Assembly (NCBI GenBank): GCA_028554755.1
Contig: JAPTOF010000006.1
Location: forward strand, 15,127,001 to 15,191,000
DNA from: Cordia subcordata
Taxonomy: Eukaryota; Streptophyta; Magnoliopsida; Boraginales; Cordiaceae
Reading direction: 5' to 3'
Length of the DNA: 64,000 nt
A program made the position numbers and the translations under genes. Shown here in pieces: positions 1 to 9,844 of the stretch (the first letter of the stretch is position 1; each line of letters starts with the position of its first letter). A model generated the notes under the pieces. The model was given only the letters and a program-made list of their open reading frames with translations, searched no databases and was not told the DNA's origin.

Positions 1-64
1 TTAGCAAAAATTTAGAAAGTATCTGGAGATTTTAGTTTGGGTGAGAGAGTGCTTAGTTTAGAGT

Positions 65-200
65 TGTTGAAGAATATTTTAGTTATTAATGTATTCTTCA
101 TGAGTATCTCTCTTCTAGAGCCACCGTTGGTGGTGGCTCCAATCATCTTCAATACTTTCATATTTTTTTTTCATATTTTATATTTTATATATTTTCCACA
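65..200 (+). repeat. 5' LTR of TRIM-like element, internally deleted
   Basis: This 136-bp copy matches both ends of the 331-bp 3' LTR but lacks about 195 bp of its middle. The join lies at AATGTATT. In the full LTR that 8-mer occurs twice, near 709 and near 905, so loss between short direct repeats explains the deletion. Confidence 0.85.
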
Positions 201-686
201 TCATATTAGACCCATCCTCCTGGTGTCCTGTTTCCTTTTTTTTTAAAAAAAAACCAAGTAGTCATGTCAGCTTACGGGTCTCACGTCAATCCAAGCAGTC
301 GTGTTAGTCTACAGGTCACACGACTAGCCAAATCCAAATCCAAATCCAGATCCATATTCGAATCCAAATCCAAGTCTAGATTCTAATTATTATCCACGTC
401 CAGTCCAAATCCAAGTCCAATTCAGTTTTCAGTTACTATTTCAATCTAAGTTCCGTCTAATGGTTGTGGGGATTGATCACACTAAAGTAGTGCACACGAC
501 CCCTAAATTAATCCAAATTCCATTCCTCCAAGCTGTAAGCATGGTCAGACAAGTCATGGTGACCGTGGTGAATTTCGAGTTAGACGAGCTATGGTGACCG
601 TTCCTTCCATCAAGATCAAGTTTTCTTTTGAAGACCTTTCAAACTCAAGGTCATATCTCAAATACCACCTTGAGTTTGAGAGGGGG

Positions 687-1017
687 TGTTGAAGAATATT
701 TTAGTTATTAATGTATTTCCTTATCTTATGGTATTGAATTAGGCAATAGTCTAGATTAGGTAATTAGTCAAATTAGTTTCCTTATTATTCTAGTTTCCTT
801 AGAATTCTAGTTACCTTATTAGTTTAGCTTCTGGTCTTGTTCACCAAATTATCATGCTTATAAATAGGTTCTTCTATTGTATTCATGAAATATCAATAAT
901 TCACAATGTATTCTTCATGAATATCTCTCTTCTAGAGCCACCGTTGGTGGTGGCTCCAACGATATTCAATTCTTTCATATTTTTTCTTCATATTTTATGT
1001 TTTATATATTTTCCACA
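687..1017 (+). repeat. 3' LTR of TRIM-like element
   Basis: Full-length 331-bp LTR that starts TGTTGAAG and ends TTTTCCACA, directly after a purine tract and directly before the AGAGT target duplication. A TATA-like TATAAATAG lies near 859, followed by a short transcript-end-like region. Confidence 0.85.
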
Positions 1018-1269
1018 AGAGTGAAAGCTGATTTTTAGCACATTCTCAATAGAGAACAACTAGTAGAAGACCATAGCTGAACTCCCAACAAGAGCTCCAT
1101 TCCTAAATCCAAGGACAACGTAAAGCAAAACCCATCTCTTCGAGCTGCCTACCTCTCCCGAGGACTTCTCAATTTTATGGGAAATCCAGAAGCTGCTTGG
1201 ACAAAACGCACCAAACACCCTTCCCACAGTTAGACAAATCCAAATGAAGGGAGGCCAAATTAATCCATG

Positions 1270-1690
1270 CGAACCACTCCAATCAATTTTGGAACAATTT
1301 TACAATCATGAATGAGATGATTATTATTACTAGCTGCCACGCCCCAATTAGCCAGAATATCAGGCGGAGAGTTTCCCTAAGATGTGACTTATGCGCCCAT
1401 TAAGATGCAAAAGAAGGTTTCTAGCCCTCTACACCAAGTAAGATGAATACCAAGCTGCATCCTGTATTACCAATAATGCGCACCACACTAAGGGAATCCA
1501 TCTCCACCCATACATTGACAATACCCAAATCACTACAAAGCTGAAGACCCTTTAATAGTGCCATTAACCCAGTTTATGTAAGTGAAACTTTGCCATAACT
1601 TTGGACAAAATTGACCATAAAGTTACCCTTCCAATCACGCACCTACTCAAAACTTAGTATTGTCCATAATTAAACACCTTGTGCAGCTAC
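1270..1690 (-). pseudogene. LINE-type RNase H remnant (RVT_3-like)
   Basis: Read on the minus strand, this stretch shows the plant LINE RNase H pattern: LLKGLQLCSDLGIVNVWVEM followed by DSLSVVRII. The aspartate of the VEMDSL motif is one of the acidic active-site positions in this fold. Downstream is a GNSPPDILANWG block, equivalent to the REGNSxADxLA end of the domain. Stops and frame changes interrupt it. Neither a 3' poly(A) nor a 5' end could be placed, and flanks 1018-1270 and 1690-1735 probably belong to the same remnant. RNase H removes the RNA strand during target-primed reverse transcription; this copy cannot act. Confidence 0.7.
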
Positions 1691-1734
1691 CTTTTTTTTG
1701 CAAAAGCTTTCTTTTTACAAGTTATGATGGGGGT

Positions 1735-1872
1735 GCTTGGATTGGCTTTACTAGCTTCAAATCCAATTAAAAGTTAGTAAACACGTTTGTTTAGAATAAA
1801 GTATTTTTTTTAAGTTACTTTTAAGAGGGAAAAAAATTTCTGTACCCCCAACTTTTACTTTTTATTGATTTA
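1735..1872. repeat. Left arm of possible MITE split by Copia-A
   Basis: The sequence GGGTGCTTGGATTGGC (around 1731) resembles the ends of a MITE seen at 50722. A T-rich block with AAAGTATTTTTTTTAAGT (about 1799-1816) is roughly complementary to the A-rich sequence just beyond the far side of the Copia-A insertion (about 25134-25172). The pre-insertion locus may therefore have been a small inverted-repeat element. The match is imperfect and low-complexity. Confidence 0.35.
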
Positions 1873-2038
1873 TGTGAAGGTTGAGAAAATACATGAGTGA
1901 TTTGTTTCACGATTACAACAGGTTATAGCCTATCTAACATATATGCATACAACACAAAAACAAATATATATTAGAGATTACAACAAATAAATTTCAAACT
2001 TTAAAAATATAACAACAAAATTTATTTATTTGCTATCA
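1873..2038 (-). repeat. Copia-A 3' LTR (left end)
   Basis: 166-bp LTR, TG...CA on the plus strand, flanked outside by ATTTA and inside by the C-rich complement of the polypurine tract (CGCCCCCCTT). Confidence 0.85.
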
Positions 2039-2049
2039 CGCCCCCCTTC

Positions 2050-2655
2050 AAACAAAGCTAGATGTTTGATGGCGAGCTTGTCACGAATTTTGACGAAACG
2101 TACTACTAACAACCCTTTCATCATAACATCTGCAATCTAATCAAGCGAAGAAATGAAGCATACTCGTAGTTTTTTAGCAGCTACCTTTTCTCGTATAAAA
2201 TGCGAATCAAACTTAATGTGCTTGGTACGAGTATGAAAAATTGGATTAGCTGTAAGATATGTGGCACCAATATTGTTACACCGAAAGGTTGGTGGTACAG
2301 AAGGAAAGACACCCAGTTCTATCAGTAAAGACTGAAGCCAACATATCTCTGATGTTGCATATGCAGTGGCTCAACACTCTGCGTTTGTACTTGAGCCAAC
2401 TGTCATTTATTGCTTCTTAGTAGACCAAGATACCAAATTACGACCAAGAAAGATATAATAGCCACTAGTGCTTCATTGATCGTTAGGATAAGCAGCCCAA
2501 AAGACAAATCACGAGAAACCTGAATATGTAATCTAAGAGTCAACGTATCCTTCAAGTATTGCACGATACGTTTAACAGCAGTCCAATGTAGTTCCATTGT
2601 TTGATGCATAATTAACAAACTTGTTAACAACCAAAGCAATATTTGGAAGAGTGAG
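2050..2655 (-). pseudogene. Copia-A RNase H domain remnant
   Basis: The minus-strand reading gives the copia RNase H landmarks in order: a block around LHWTAVKRIVQYLKDT (from about 2600), STSGYYIFLGRNLVSW, STNAEC with a stop next to it, TRTKHIKFDSHFIREKV, and DQIADVMMKGL near the C-terminus. These match the conserved YLKGT, SGY, SS.AEY, KHI..D.H..RE and QLAD..TK.L blocks of the family. Several stops and at least two frame changes are present. It is followed directly by the polypurine tract and the 3' LTR, as expected for the last domain of pol. Confidence 0.85.
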
Positions 2656-3480
2656 AGTCAAAACTGTAGAGCACCAGTAACACTCCGATAATGTGATGGA
2701 TCATAATGAGGATTACTATCATTTTGAGATAAATTTTTGACATGGTACAATGGGAGAACTAACTGGTTTTGCACTTGCAAACTTTTCTCGCTCGAATAGG
2801 TCAGTAATATACTTCTTTTGAGACAAAAGCAGACCAGTTGAAATCCTAGTAACTTGGTTTCCAGAAAGCATGACAAACAACCCAAATCCTTCAGAGCAAA
2901 CTGTTTGTGCAAAGTAGCAATGATAGAGGAAAAAATCTTGGTACAGTGATTAAAATATTGTCAACATAAACAAGCATCTTCATGATAACGGAATTAGAAG
3001 AATACGAAAATAAAGATGTTTCAAATTTAGAATCCCCAAACCCAATTTGCAGAAGAAAAGTGCTAAGTCGAGCAAACCAGGCGTGATGTGCTTGCTTGAA
3101 TCCATAAGTGCCTTTTTTAACTTGAAAACATAAGTTGAGTGCGCAAGATCAACAAACCCAAGTGGCTGAGACATGTACACATCTTCATTTAACAACCAAT
3201 GGAGAAAAGCATTATTCCCATCTAGTTGCCTAGCTTCCTAGTTTTGTGTCACAGCAAGAGATAAAATAACGCGAATAGTTGTGGGTTTCACAATTGGACT
3301 AAACGTTTCAGTATAATTAATACCTTCTTCCTGACTGAATCACTTGGCCACTAAGCAGGCTTTATAGCCTTCAATCGATCCATCCAGTTTTCTTTTAATG
3401 TGAAAAACCCACTTTGCACCCAATTATATTCATATTTGGATGTTTTGGAACAAGTTGCCAAGTACCATTGTGAAGTAAAG
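2655..3480 (-). pseudogene. Copia-A reverse transcriptase remnant
   Basis: The minus strand encodes the copia RT landmarks: the VYMSQPLGFVD block at about 3140-3180, ALYGFKQAHHAWF near 3060-3110, and the polymerase active site read as MLVYVDN near 2953-2980. The second catalytic aspartate of the usual YVDD is replaced by Asn (GAC to AAC in YVDN), which would itself abolish polymerisation. Frameshifts split the domain into pieces of about 70-85 residues. It lies between the integrase hinge and RNase H in normal copia order. Confidence 0.85.
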
Positions 3481-4300
3481 CATTATATAATCATGGTAGT
3501 GTGCTAGTGTGCCAATGAGCATGTTTTTTGTGCTTGAGTATAGCATGTAGGCTCAACCTCATTATTTTCAATCAAAATCATAGAAGTATGAAGCATAACG
3601 TAGTTAGAACATCACTTTGGTACTCGTGTATTATCCTTCAACCGCATAGCCATGGGATGAGAATTAAGAACGGATTGAGAAGTGGAATTTCGATCGTCTG
3701 GAGACTTAGAGGATGAAGTGGAGTGATCCGAAGAACTAGACAAGGTTGAACCATTCATATGCTTGGAAGAAGACTCAATAGAGGGTGAGGATGCTGGACG
3801 CGTAAGATTAAATAAAATGGTATTCAAAGGTATTGAAGACAAAAGATTGTCTAGAGAATTTTGTTGACTCAAAGAAGTGACAGAATGAATGATGGCACGT
3901 GAGGATGTTTGGGATGTTGGCTGGTCACTTGACAAATCTAACAGAGGTGGCAAACCTTGTGAAAATCTAGGAGCACAATCAGATGCATGTGTATTTGGTG
4001 TTGGTTGAGAAGATATATATTGGGTTAGTGAAGGTGTTTTAATGGAATTAGAAGTGTGCACAATTGTAGAATCATCAGGGGTTTTTTTCACAAAAAGACA
4101 GAGCATATGAGTAAGAGACGTATGTGAAGAAGAAGAAATAGATAAGACCGAGCCAGAAGATAAGAAATCAGTTGTTGAAATAGAGGTTTGAAATCGAAAA
4201 ACTGTTTCATTGAAAATGACATGCCTAGATAAATAAACACATCTAGAAGCCAAATCAAAACACCGATCCCCTTCATATGCATCTCCATATCCCAAAAATA
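3480..4300 (-). pseudogene. Copia-A integrase C-terminus and Ser/Thr-rich hinge
   Basis: The longest uninterrupted frame of Copia-A (4295 down to 3612, 227 codons) starts with GYGDAYEGDRCFDLASRCVY, then LSRHVIFNE. This is the end of copia integrase, where the family has a YxGYRC...VYISRHVVFDE block. A long Ser/Thr/Pro-rich, low-complexity stretch follows and acts as the linker to RT in this family. No catalytic residue lies here. Survival of an open frame in an otherwise broken element is probably chance, since the frame is not joined to intact neighbours. Confidence 0.75.
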
Positions 4301-5118
4301 CACAAGGAACCGATTTATGCTGAATTTATCAATTTTAGTAGCACCCAAAAATGGAAAGCACAAACCCCTAAAAGTGCGAAGAAATTCATAATTCGGATGT
4401 TCGTGATAAAGATGGAAAAAGAATTATTCTGAAGCACAAGAGTTGGAAATCTATTGATTAAAAACATAGCTATTAAAATTACTTCCAACCAAAACTTTTC
4501 AAGCGTGAAGGAATGAAGCATGAGATTGATCCCCGTTTCAGTTATGTGCCAAAATTTTGTTTCAACTAAACCATTCTATTGCGGAGTGTGGGGACAAGAA
4601 ATACAATACTAAATACCACTTTGAGTCATAAAATTCGCCAATACCCCTTGAGTCAACTCACGGGGACCCTCACATTGAACAAAAAAATTAATTCTAGAAG
4701 AAAATGTATTCTCAACAAGAGCTTTAACATTAATGATGACAAAAGCACAATCACTCTTGCTTTTTAGCAGAAGCAACCATGTAAATCGCGTAAAATCATT
4801 AATAAAAATTACAAAGTGTCTGTAGCCAGAACAAGAATTAACTGGAGAAAGACCCTAGACATCACAATAAATGAGTTCTAGAATAGAATTTGACCTAGGA
4901 GTAGATGAATTAAACTTTAACCTATGACTCTTGCCCATCTTACACGCAAGAAACACTTTATTAGTATCCTTGAAATCAAAAAATTCTAGAGATAATTGTG
5001 ACTAAATGGAAGATTGCACTCTTTCAGAGGGATGCCCTAGGCAACTGTGCCACATATCAGTGAAAAGATAACTTGCAATAAAAGCAACTAAAAAAGAATT
5101 TATGAGAAAGTTGTGAAT
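4300..5118 (-). pseudogene. Copia-A integrase core remnant
   Basis: The minus-strand reading from 5118 gives the histidine part of the zinc-binding head (MWHSCLGHPSERVQ), then CKMGKSHRL, then the first catalytic Asp block (ELIYCDV followed by a stop), then FVIFINDFTRFTWL. These match the HHCC and D,D(35)E integrase order of copia elements. Stops occur in the first 60 codons and in the Asp block. The reading continues across the LINE insertion into the protease part at 6535-6742, which shows that the LINE landed inside this gene. Confidence 0.8.
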
Positions 5119-5128
5119 ACTAGACTCA
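5119..5128. repeat. 10-bp target duplication of LINE (left)
   Basis: ACTAGACTCA occurs here and again at 6525-6534, directly after the LINE poly(A) tail. Confidence 0.85.
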
Positions 5129-5129
5129 T

Positions 5130-5760
5130 TTGTCTTTGGTAAATGTTATTGGCGATGCAAAGGTGAGGGCTTGTGCTTTTCTGAATAGTGATGGATGGAA
5201 TGTGAATAAGTTAAGTGAGGTATTACCTCAAAGTTTAGTCGAGCAGGTTCTTCAAGTTCCTTGTCGCCTAGGGGAGAAAGCTAGGCCTCTTTGGATGTTA
5301 TATGTTGATGGGACTTTCACAATGACCTCAGCTTGGGATGTGGTTAGGAAATGAAAGGAATGAATTCTTTTTGTTTTGGAAGCATATAGCATAAGAGTAT
5401 TTTGGTCAAGATATCATTCTTTATGTGGCAGCTGCTTCATGAATGGCTGCCGTTGGAGGAAAGACTTAAAAGAAAAGGTATCTCTCTTCCTTCTAAGTGT
5501 CAATGTTGCTCTAATGAAGAGACTTTTGTGCACTACTTTGTAACGAGTCCATCTATTCAGTATGTGTAGGAATTTTTGGCACATATGTTTGATATCCCCC
5601 TTCGCAATGTGGTATCTGTCCATCATTTGTTAATGTGGTGGTGGTGTTCAGGAAAGCGCAATTGGAGAAGGCATATAAGGGTATTGATAGCATAAGAGTA
5701 TCTTGGTGTTTGTGTGTTATTTTATCTGGATTGCTCCTAATGAAGCTAAGCATCATAATG
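5130..5760 (+). pseudogene. LINE zf-RVT region
   Basis: The first open stretch (74 codons from 5130) contains NSDGWNVNKLSEVLPQSLVE and FTMTSAWDVVRK, the segment that precedes the zinc-binding region in plant LINE ORF2. The next frames give LKRKGISLPSKCQCCSNEET, the Cys-rich zf-RVT consensus with paired cysteines, and then HYFVTSPSIQYV. Several frame changes and stops interrupt it. In intact elements this region lies between the polymerase and RNase H. Confidence 0.75.
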
Positions 5761-5929
5761 TGTAGTTCTCTTTAGCAGGCATTATCTAGAGAGTCAAAAG
5801 ATTAATTGGGCAGCTACTTTAGGCTGGGTTGCTCACTGTTATGTAGTGCAGAGGTGATTCTAAATTGGCAGCTGAGTTTAATTATCGGCTGTAGACGAGT
5901 AAGCAGCATAGGTTGCTTCTGATATTGTA

Positions 5930-6450
5930 GAAAAAGCCAACAGCAAGTATGGTTAAAGTGAACACATATGGGGGTGTTCATGGTAGTGATGGTCCCACTG
6001 GGTAGAGGATTGATTAGAGATTTTACTGGCAAGTTTATTAAGGGTTTCATTGAGAGCTTGGCACCTTGTTCGAGTGTATCGGCAGAATTACAAAGGGTTT
6101 ACCGAAGGGTGGAAATGGCTGTGGATGCAGTGTGCTCAAAGATTTGGCTGGAACTTGATTCACTAGTAATTGTTCGATGGCTTGGAAATAGAACGGTTGG
6201 GAATTGGGAGTCCGTACATTGGTTATTGAAAATTAAGAAGTTTTTTTGTCAAGTTCAGTATATTGTCACGCGCATCTGCAAGGAGGGAAACATGGCAGCA
6301 GATTATCTTTCGAATAGAAGGATGGAGTCATCAGGTTTTCAACTCATGAATGGTCTTGATGATCATCCTTTCCGGGGAATTATCAAGTATGACAAGTTTG
6401 CCACTCCTAATGTTAAATTAAATAGTATTTGTTTTCTACTCAGTTCTTGA
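5930..6450 (+). pseudogene. LINE RNase H domain
   Basis: An open frame at 5968-6450 (160 codons) shows the second half of a plant LINE RNase H: IWLELDSLVIVRWL, NWESVHWLLKIKKF, and VTRICKEGNMAADYLSNR. The ELDSL aspartate and the NMAAD aspartate match acidic active-site positions of RVT_3 RNase H. The first beta-hairpin (MVKVNTYGGVHG) lies in another frame just upstream, around 5950, so one shift separates the halves. This is the best-preserved LINE coding piece here. Confidence 0.75.
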
Positions 6451-6534
6451 AACTGTTGTGGATGTAATTTGTATTTTTTGATCATCAATAAAATTGCGGC
6501 ACGCCCTATTTATTAAAAAAAAAGACTAGACTCA

Positions 6535-6742
6535 ATATGGCCGTGAAGCAATGGTCTATTGGTGCGGAGGTCCTTAACAACACAATGAAAGGGAAAAAGA
6601 ACTCCAACTAGACACTATTATCACGAGTAAACTTAGACGCAAAGAGTAAATTTTTAGCTATTTTGGGAACATGAAGAATATTGGTAAGAGCAAAACTTCG
6701 ATCAGAAGAATGTAGAAAAGAATTGCCAACATGAGTAATTGG
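6535..6742 (-). pseudogene. Copia-A protease/pre-integrase remnant
   Basis: Read from the right, this piece follows 9845-9950 once the gypsy element is removed. It encodes the stretch after the copia protease active site: GNSFLHSSDRSFALTNI then LHVPKIAKNLLFASKF. This is the usual L.NVLHVP...NLLSVSKF block. The frame has one stop. It continues leftward beyond the LINE at 5118, which confirms the nesting order. Confidence 0.8.
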
Positions 6743-6747
6743 AATAG

Positions 6748-7151
6748 TAATGCAGCCCAGAATTTTATTATTTTATTTAGTAATTAAAATTGATTAGGGT
6801 TTAGGATTTGTTATTTGTTATCGAGTCCTAGTTATATTAGAATTAGTTTATTGCCAATTTTGTTATGGAAAGCGTTGGTAGAAGTTTTAATTTCCTAATT
6901 AGTTTTAGTTTCCTATTTAGTGTTAGATTTCTATTTAGTTTTAGTTTCCTATTTACTTTTGGATTCCTAGCCTATATATAGGGTTGAAAGCTATCATTGT
7001 TACATAACTTTCTCCAGAATTATTTAATAATATTTTATTCTCTCTCTTAGAGTTTATTATCTTAGGGATTTCTTGGCTAATTTCAGCCTTGAAATTGAGC
7101 TCCTTGATTTTCCTTCTTTCTTGCTATATTTTACAAATATCCGCTGCATTA
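6748..7151 (+). repeat. Gypsy 5' LTR
   Basis: 404-bp LTR. A TATA-like TATATATAG lies near 6971-6980. The end TCCGCTGCATTA is followed by GTTGGTTATCTGAG (7152-7165), a degenerate form of a TTGGTATCAGAG-type primer site. Tandem-like repeats of TAGTTTTAGTTTCCTA appear around 6899-6958. Confidence 0.85.
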
Positions 7152-7201
7152 GTTGGTTATCTGAGTAAGGTTTTTTTTTTCCAGCTAATCCCAAGTTCAC
7201 G

Positions 7202-8287
7202 ATGCCTCCAAGGAGACGAAGAAGTTGTGTTGTAGCGGCTGGAGTTCTTCTCCCCGATCAACAACAATGAGATGGAAAAATACAAGAGATGAGAAGACAA
7301 GTTGAAACTGTGACGCAGTGCCTTACGCAACTTGAAACTCCAACTCACGATGATGATGATGATGACGAGTCGGAGGAAGAAATAATTGAAACCCGTTTCA
7401 TGGTCGTGCACAACGACATGTGGCTTATGTACGAGAATAATGAAAATGTGATTTAGGTTTTAAGATTGAAATCCCTGAATTCAATGGAGGAATTCAAGCA
7501 GAAAAATTTATTAATTGGTTGGTTGTAGTTGAGAGAATCTTTGATTTTAGGCATGTATCTACATGGTTGGATCAACTTAATTTAACACGCCAAAGAAGGG
7601 GAAAACCCAAAACTTCAGATTGGGAAAAGATGAAAAAGAAGTTGCGCAAAAATTTTCTACCTTTCAATTTTGTCCAAACCACGTATCAAAGGTTGCAAAA
7701 TCTTCGTCAAGGCAACCGCACTATTAATGAATACACGGAAGAGTTTTATCAATTAATAGCATGCAATGACTTATCTGAGAATGATGAACAGTTGGTAGCA
7801 AGATATATTGGTGGACTCAGGCAAAACATTCAAGATACACTCGCTCTGTACAATTTTTGGACTGTTCCAAAAGCGTCCAACGTGTTTTAGTTTCACAAAA
7901 AAAGCAAAACAGGGGCAACAAGCGGGCTGGAAATAATCTTAATTTTACTACCAAATTTGCAAAACAAAATCAGCAAGGTCAAGGAAGGGGTTTTGAAAAC
8001 TGTGAGACACAAACATGTGCACCAAAGAGTAATTCAGAAAATCGAACAACTAATGTAGTATCAAATAATACAAATCAAGTTAGTGGTTCAGCAAATCATT
8101 GCTACAAGTGTGAGGATCCTAATCATAAATCCGCTGAGTGTAGAAAAAACAATAGCAATGAAAGGAAGAGTTTGTTGATAGAGAATGATGATCAAGAAAA
8201 TGAAGAAGAAGAAGAAGAGCCTATTTATGATGAAAGTTGTAAAGATGATGAAACTCATATGGTATTCAGAATATTGGCGAGTCTCTC
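7202..8287 (+). pseudogene. Gypsy gag with zinc knuckle
   Basis: A start at 7202 gives MPPRRRRSC, the basic N-terminus usual for this gypsy group, but a stop follows after about 22 codons. An acidic run (DDDDDDESEEE) follows near 7348-7381. The frame from 7519 (123 codons) carries the Retrotrans_gag core: DWEKMKKKLRKNFLPFN, YQRLQNLRQG and YIGGLRQNIQDTL. The next frame (7857-8291) holds a CX2CX4HX4C knuckle, CYKCEDPNHKSAEC, near 8101-8142, and an acidic tail. The segment just before WLDQLNL is shorter than I recall for relatives, so a small internal loss is likely. Confidence 0.85.
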
Positions 8288-8872
8288 ATGATCCAGAAAA
8301 GCCTAATTGCTCTTAAACAAGATTCTGTGGATGATTGGCTATGCATTAACATTTTTCGGACTAGTTGCACTATTAGTCGAAAGATGCGTAAGCTTATCAT
8401 TGATAGTGGAAGTTGTGAAAATATCATATCTAAAGAGGCTATTTCCAAACTAAATTTGCCAGTAGAGCCACACCCTCTACCTTACAAGCTTACATGGTTC
8501 AAAAAAGGAAGTGAGATACCTGTTACAAAATGATGTTTCGTTTCTTTTTCTATTGGTAATAAATACTTTGATAAGGTGCTTTATGATGTTGTGTCTATGG
8601 ATATGTGTCACATGTTGTTGGGTAGACCTTGGCAATATGATCGTAATGTGAAACATGATGGTAGGAAAAATGCTTATATATTGTATAAAGACAACAAGAA
8701 GATTATTCTAGTTCCTACTAAAGATGAGTTTGTGTCAAAACAAAAGAAATCAGATTCTGTTAATTTTCTTTCTATGGCCAAATTTGCTGAAGAGTTGGAG
8801 GAATCTAGAATTGTCTTCACTTTGATTGGAAAAGAAATATCATCCCCTAGCGCTACACTAGATGAGATGTAG
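8288..8872 (+). pseudogene. Gypsy aspartic protease
   Basis: The frame at 8288-8533 contains the retropepsin active-site block KLIIDSGSCENIIS (Asp-Ser-Gly), followed by LNLPVEPHPLPYKLTWFKKG. After a stop, the frame at 8576-8872 gives CHMLLGRPWQYDRNVKHDG, the LLGRPW flap-side block, and KKIILVP. The active-site triad residues remain, but the stop at 8531 separates the two halves. The polyprotein would not be made intact. Confidence 0.85.
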
Positions 8873-9180
8873 CCTATTCTTGATGAGTTTAGTAATGTCA
8901 TGCCTGATTAACTATCACCAGGATTACATCCAACGAGAGATGTACAACACTATATTGACTTGATTCCAAGTGTAAGTTTGTCGAATAAAGCTCACTATTG
9001 GATGAGTCGAAAACAACAAGAAGAATTGAACAGACAAGTGAGTAAACTTTTAGAAAGAGGTTATATTAATGAAAGTATGAGTCCTTGTGCAGTTCTAGCA
9101 TTGTTAGTTCCAAAGAAGGATGGAAGTTGGCACATGTGCAATGATAGTAGAGCAACTAATAAGATTACAGTCAAGCGACG
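8873..9180 (+). pseudogene. Gypsy reverse transcriptase N-terminal fragment
   Basis: The reading gives the start of gypsy RT: LIPSVSLSNKAHYWMSRKQQ, ELNRQVSKLLERGYINESMS and VLALLVPKKDGSWHMCNDSR, then ATNKITVK. These correspond to the opening helix and the KKDGSWRMCVDYRxLN motif. The sequence breaks immediately after ITVK, before any catalytic YxDD motif. Confidence 0.85.
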
Positions 9181-9462
9181 ATGGCGACGCTGACGTGTTG
9201 TGTTTGAAGTTGGAGACTATGTGTGGGGTATTTTGGCACGTGATCGTTACGCTATTGGAGAATACCACAAGCTTAGTGCTCGAAGATTAGATCTTGTAAG
9301 ATTGTTGAGAAGATAAATGATAATGCCTATTGCTTGGAGCTTCCTAATCATGTTACTACTTCAGATGTTTTCAATGTCAACCATCTTATTCCGTATCATG
9401 GTGATTTGGTTGATGATCGTGGTGAAAACTCGAGGACAAGTTCTTTTCGCACCTGAGGAGAC
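9181..9462 (+). pseudogene. Gypsy integrase C-terminal (GPY/F-like) fragment
   Basis: After the deletion join, the frame reads VVFEVGDYVWGILARDRYAI, then GEYHKLSARR, KINDNAYCLELPNHV and FNVNHLIPYHG. This is the post-catalytic segment of gypsy integrase (VGDxVWV...F..KL, then KINDNAYxLELP...FNVxDL). The catalytic D,D(35)E core is absent. A purine-rich stretch (GAGGAGAC, near 9455-9462) leads into the 3' LTR. No chromodomain is visible. Confidence 0.8.
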
Positions 9463-9839
9463 TGATGCAACCTAGAATTTTATTATTTTAGTTATTAATT
9501 AAAATTGATTAGGGCTTAGGATTTGTTATTTGTTATTAAGTTCTAGCTATATTAGAATTAGTTTATTACTTATTTTCTTATGGAAAGGGTTGGTAAAAGT
9601 TTTAGTTTCCTAATTAGTTTTAGATTCCTATTTAGTTTTAGTTTCTTATTTTGTTTTGGATTCATAGTTTATATATAAGGGTGAAAGTTTTCATTGTTAT
9701 ATAACTTTTTTTAGAATTATTCAATAATATTTTATTCTCTCTTCGAGGGTTTATTATCTTAGGGATTTCTTGGCTAATTTCAGCGAGCTCCTTGATTTTC
9801 CTTCTTTCTTGCTATGTTCTCCAAATATCCGCTGCATTA
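9463..9839 (+). repeat. Gypsy 3' LTR
   Basis: 377-bp LTR starting TGATGCAACC and ending GCTGCATTA, followed by the AATAG duplication. It differs from the 5' LTR mostly by C/T and G/A transitions and a short deletion around 9784. Confidence 0.88.
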
Positions 9840-9844
9840 AATAG

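Larger units (their letters stand above)
65..1017 (+). mobile_element. TRIM-like miniature LTR retrotransposon
   Basis: Two copies of a TG...CA terminal repeat (65-200 and 687-1017) flank about 486 bp with no coding capacity. The 5-bp sequence AGAGT sits directly on both sides (60-64 and 1018-1022), which is the target duplication expected for integrase-mediated insertion. A purine tract (AGGGGG, 681-686) abuts the 3' repeat. A degenerate primer-binding site (TCATATTAGACCC, 201-213; 9 of 13 match TGGTATCAGAGCC) follows the 5' repeat. The interior has a 6-bp-periodic AAATCC-rich stretch around 330-410. The lack of any gag or pol and the total length under 1.2 kb even with the missing LTR part restored fit terminal-repeat retrotransposons in miniature. 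An internally deleted copia element is the alternative. Confidence 0.85.
5129..6524 (+). mobile_element. 5'-truncated plant LINE inside Copia-A
   Basis: The insertion is bounded by the duplication ACTAGACTCA (5119-5128 and 6525-6534) and ends in A-rich sequence (from about 6514), typical of target-primed reverse transcription. About 1.4 kb remains of an element that is normally several kb, so the 5' part with endonuclease and most of the RT is absent. The remaining order is the end of RT, the zf-RVT region, then RNase H. The 3' end has AATAAAATTG upstream of the A tail. Stops and shifts show it is not functional. Confidence 0.88.
6748..9839 (+). mobile_element. Ty3/gypsy element with large pol deletion
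   Basis: LTRs at 6748-7151 and 9463-9839 share the ends TRATGCA...TGCATTA. The target duplication AATAG flanks them (6743-6747 and 9840-9844) and is part of Copia-A protease sequence. The interior is only about 2.3 kb and contains gag, a zinc knuckle, protease, the beginning of RT, and then directly the C-terminal part of integrase. Roughly the RT core, RNase H and integrase catalytic core are missing, at a join near 9173-9190. Insertion is therefore younger than Copia-A, and the element cannot move by itself. Confidence 0.9.

Noticed and set aside
3612..4295. 227-codon minus frame considered as a host gene
   Set aside because: Its N-terminus matches the end of copia integrase and its remainder is the Ser/Thr-rich linker of Copia-A.
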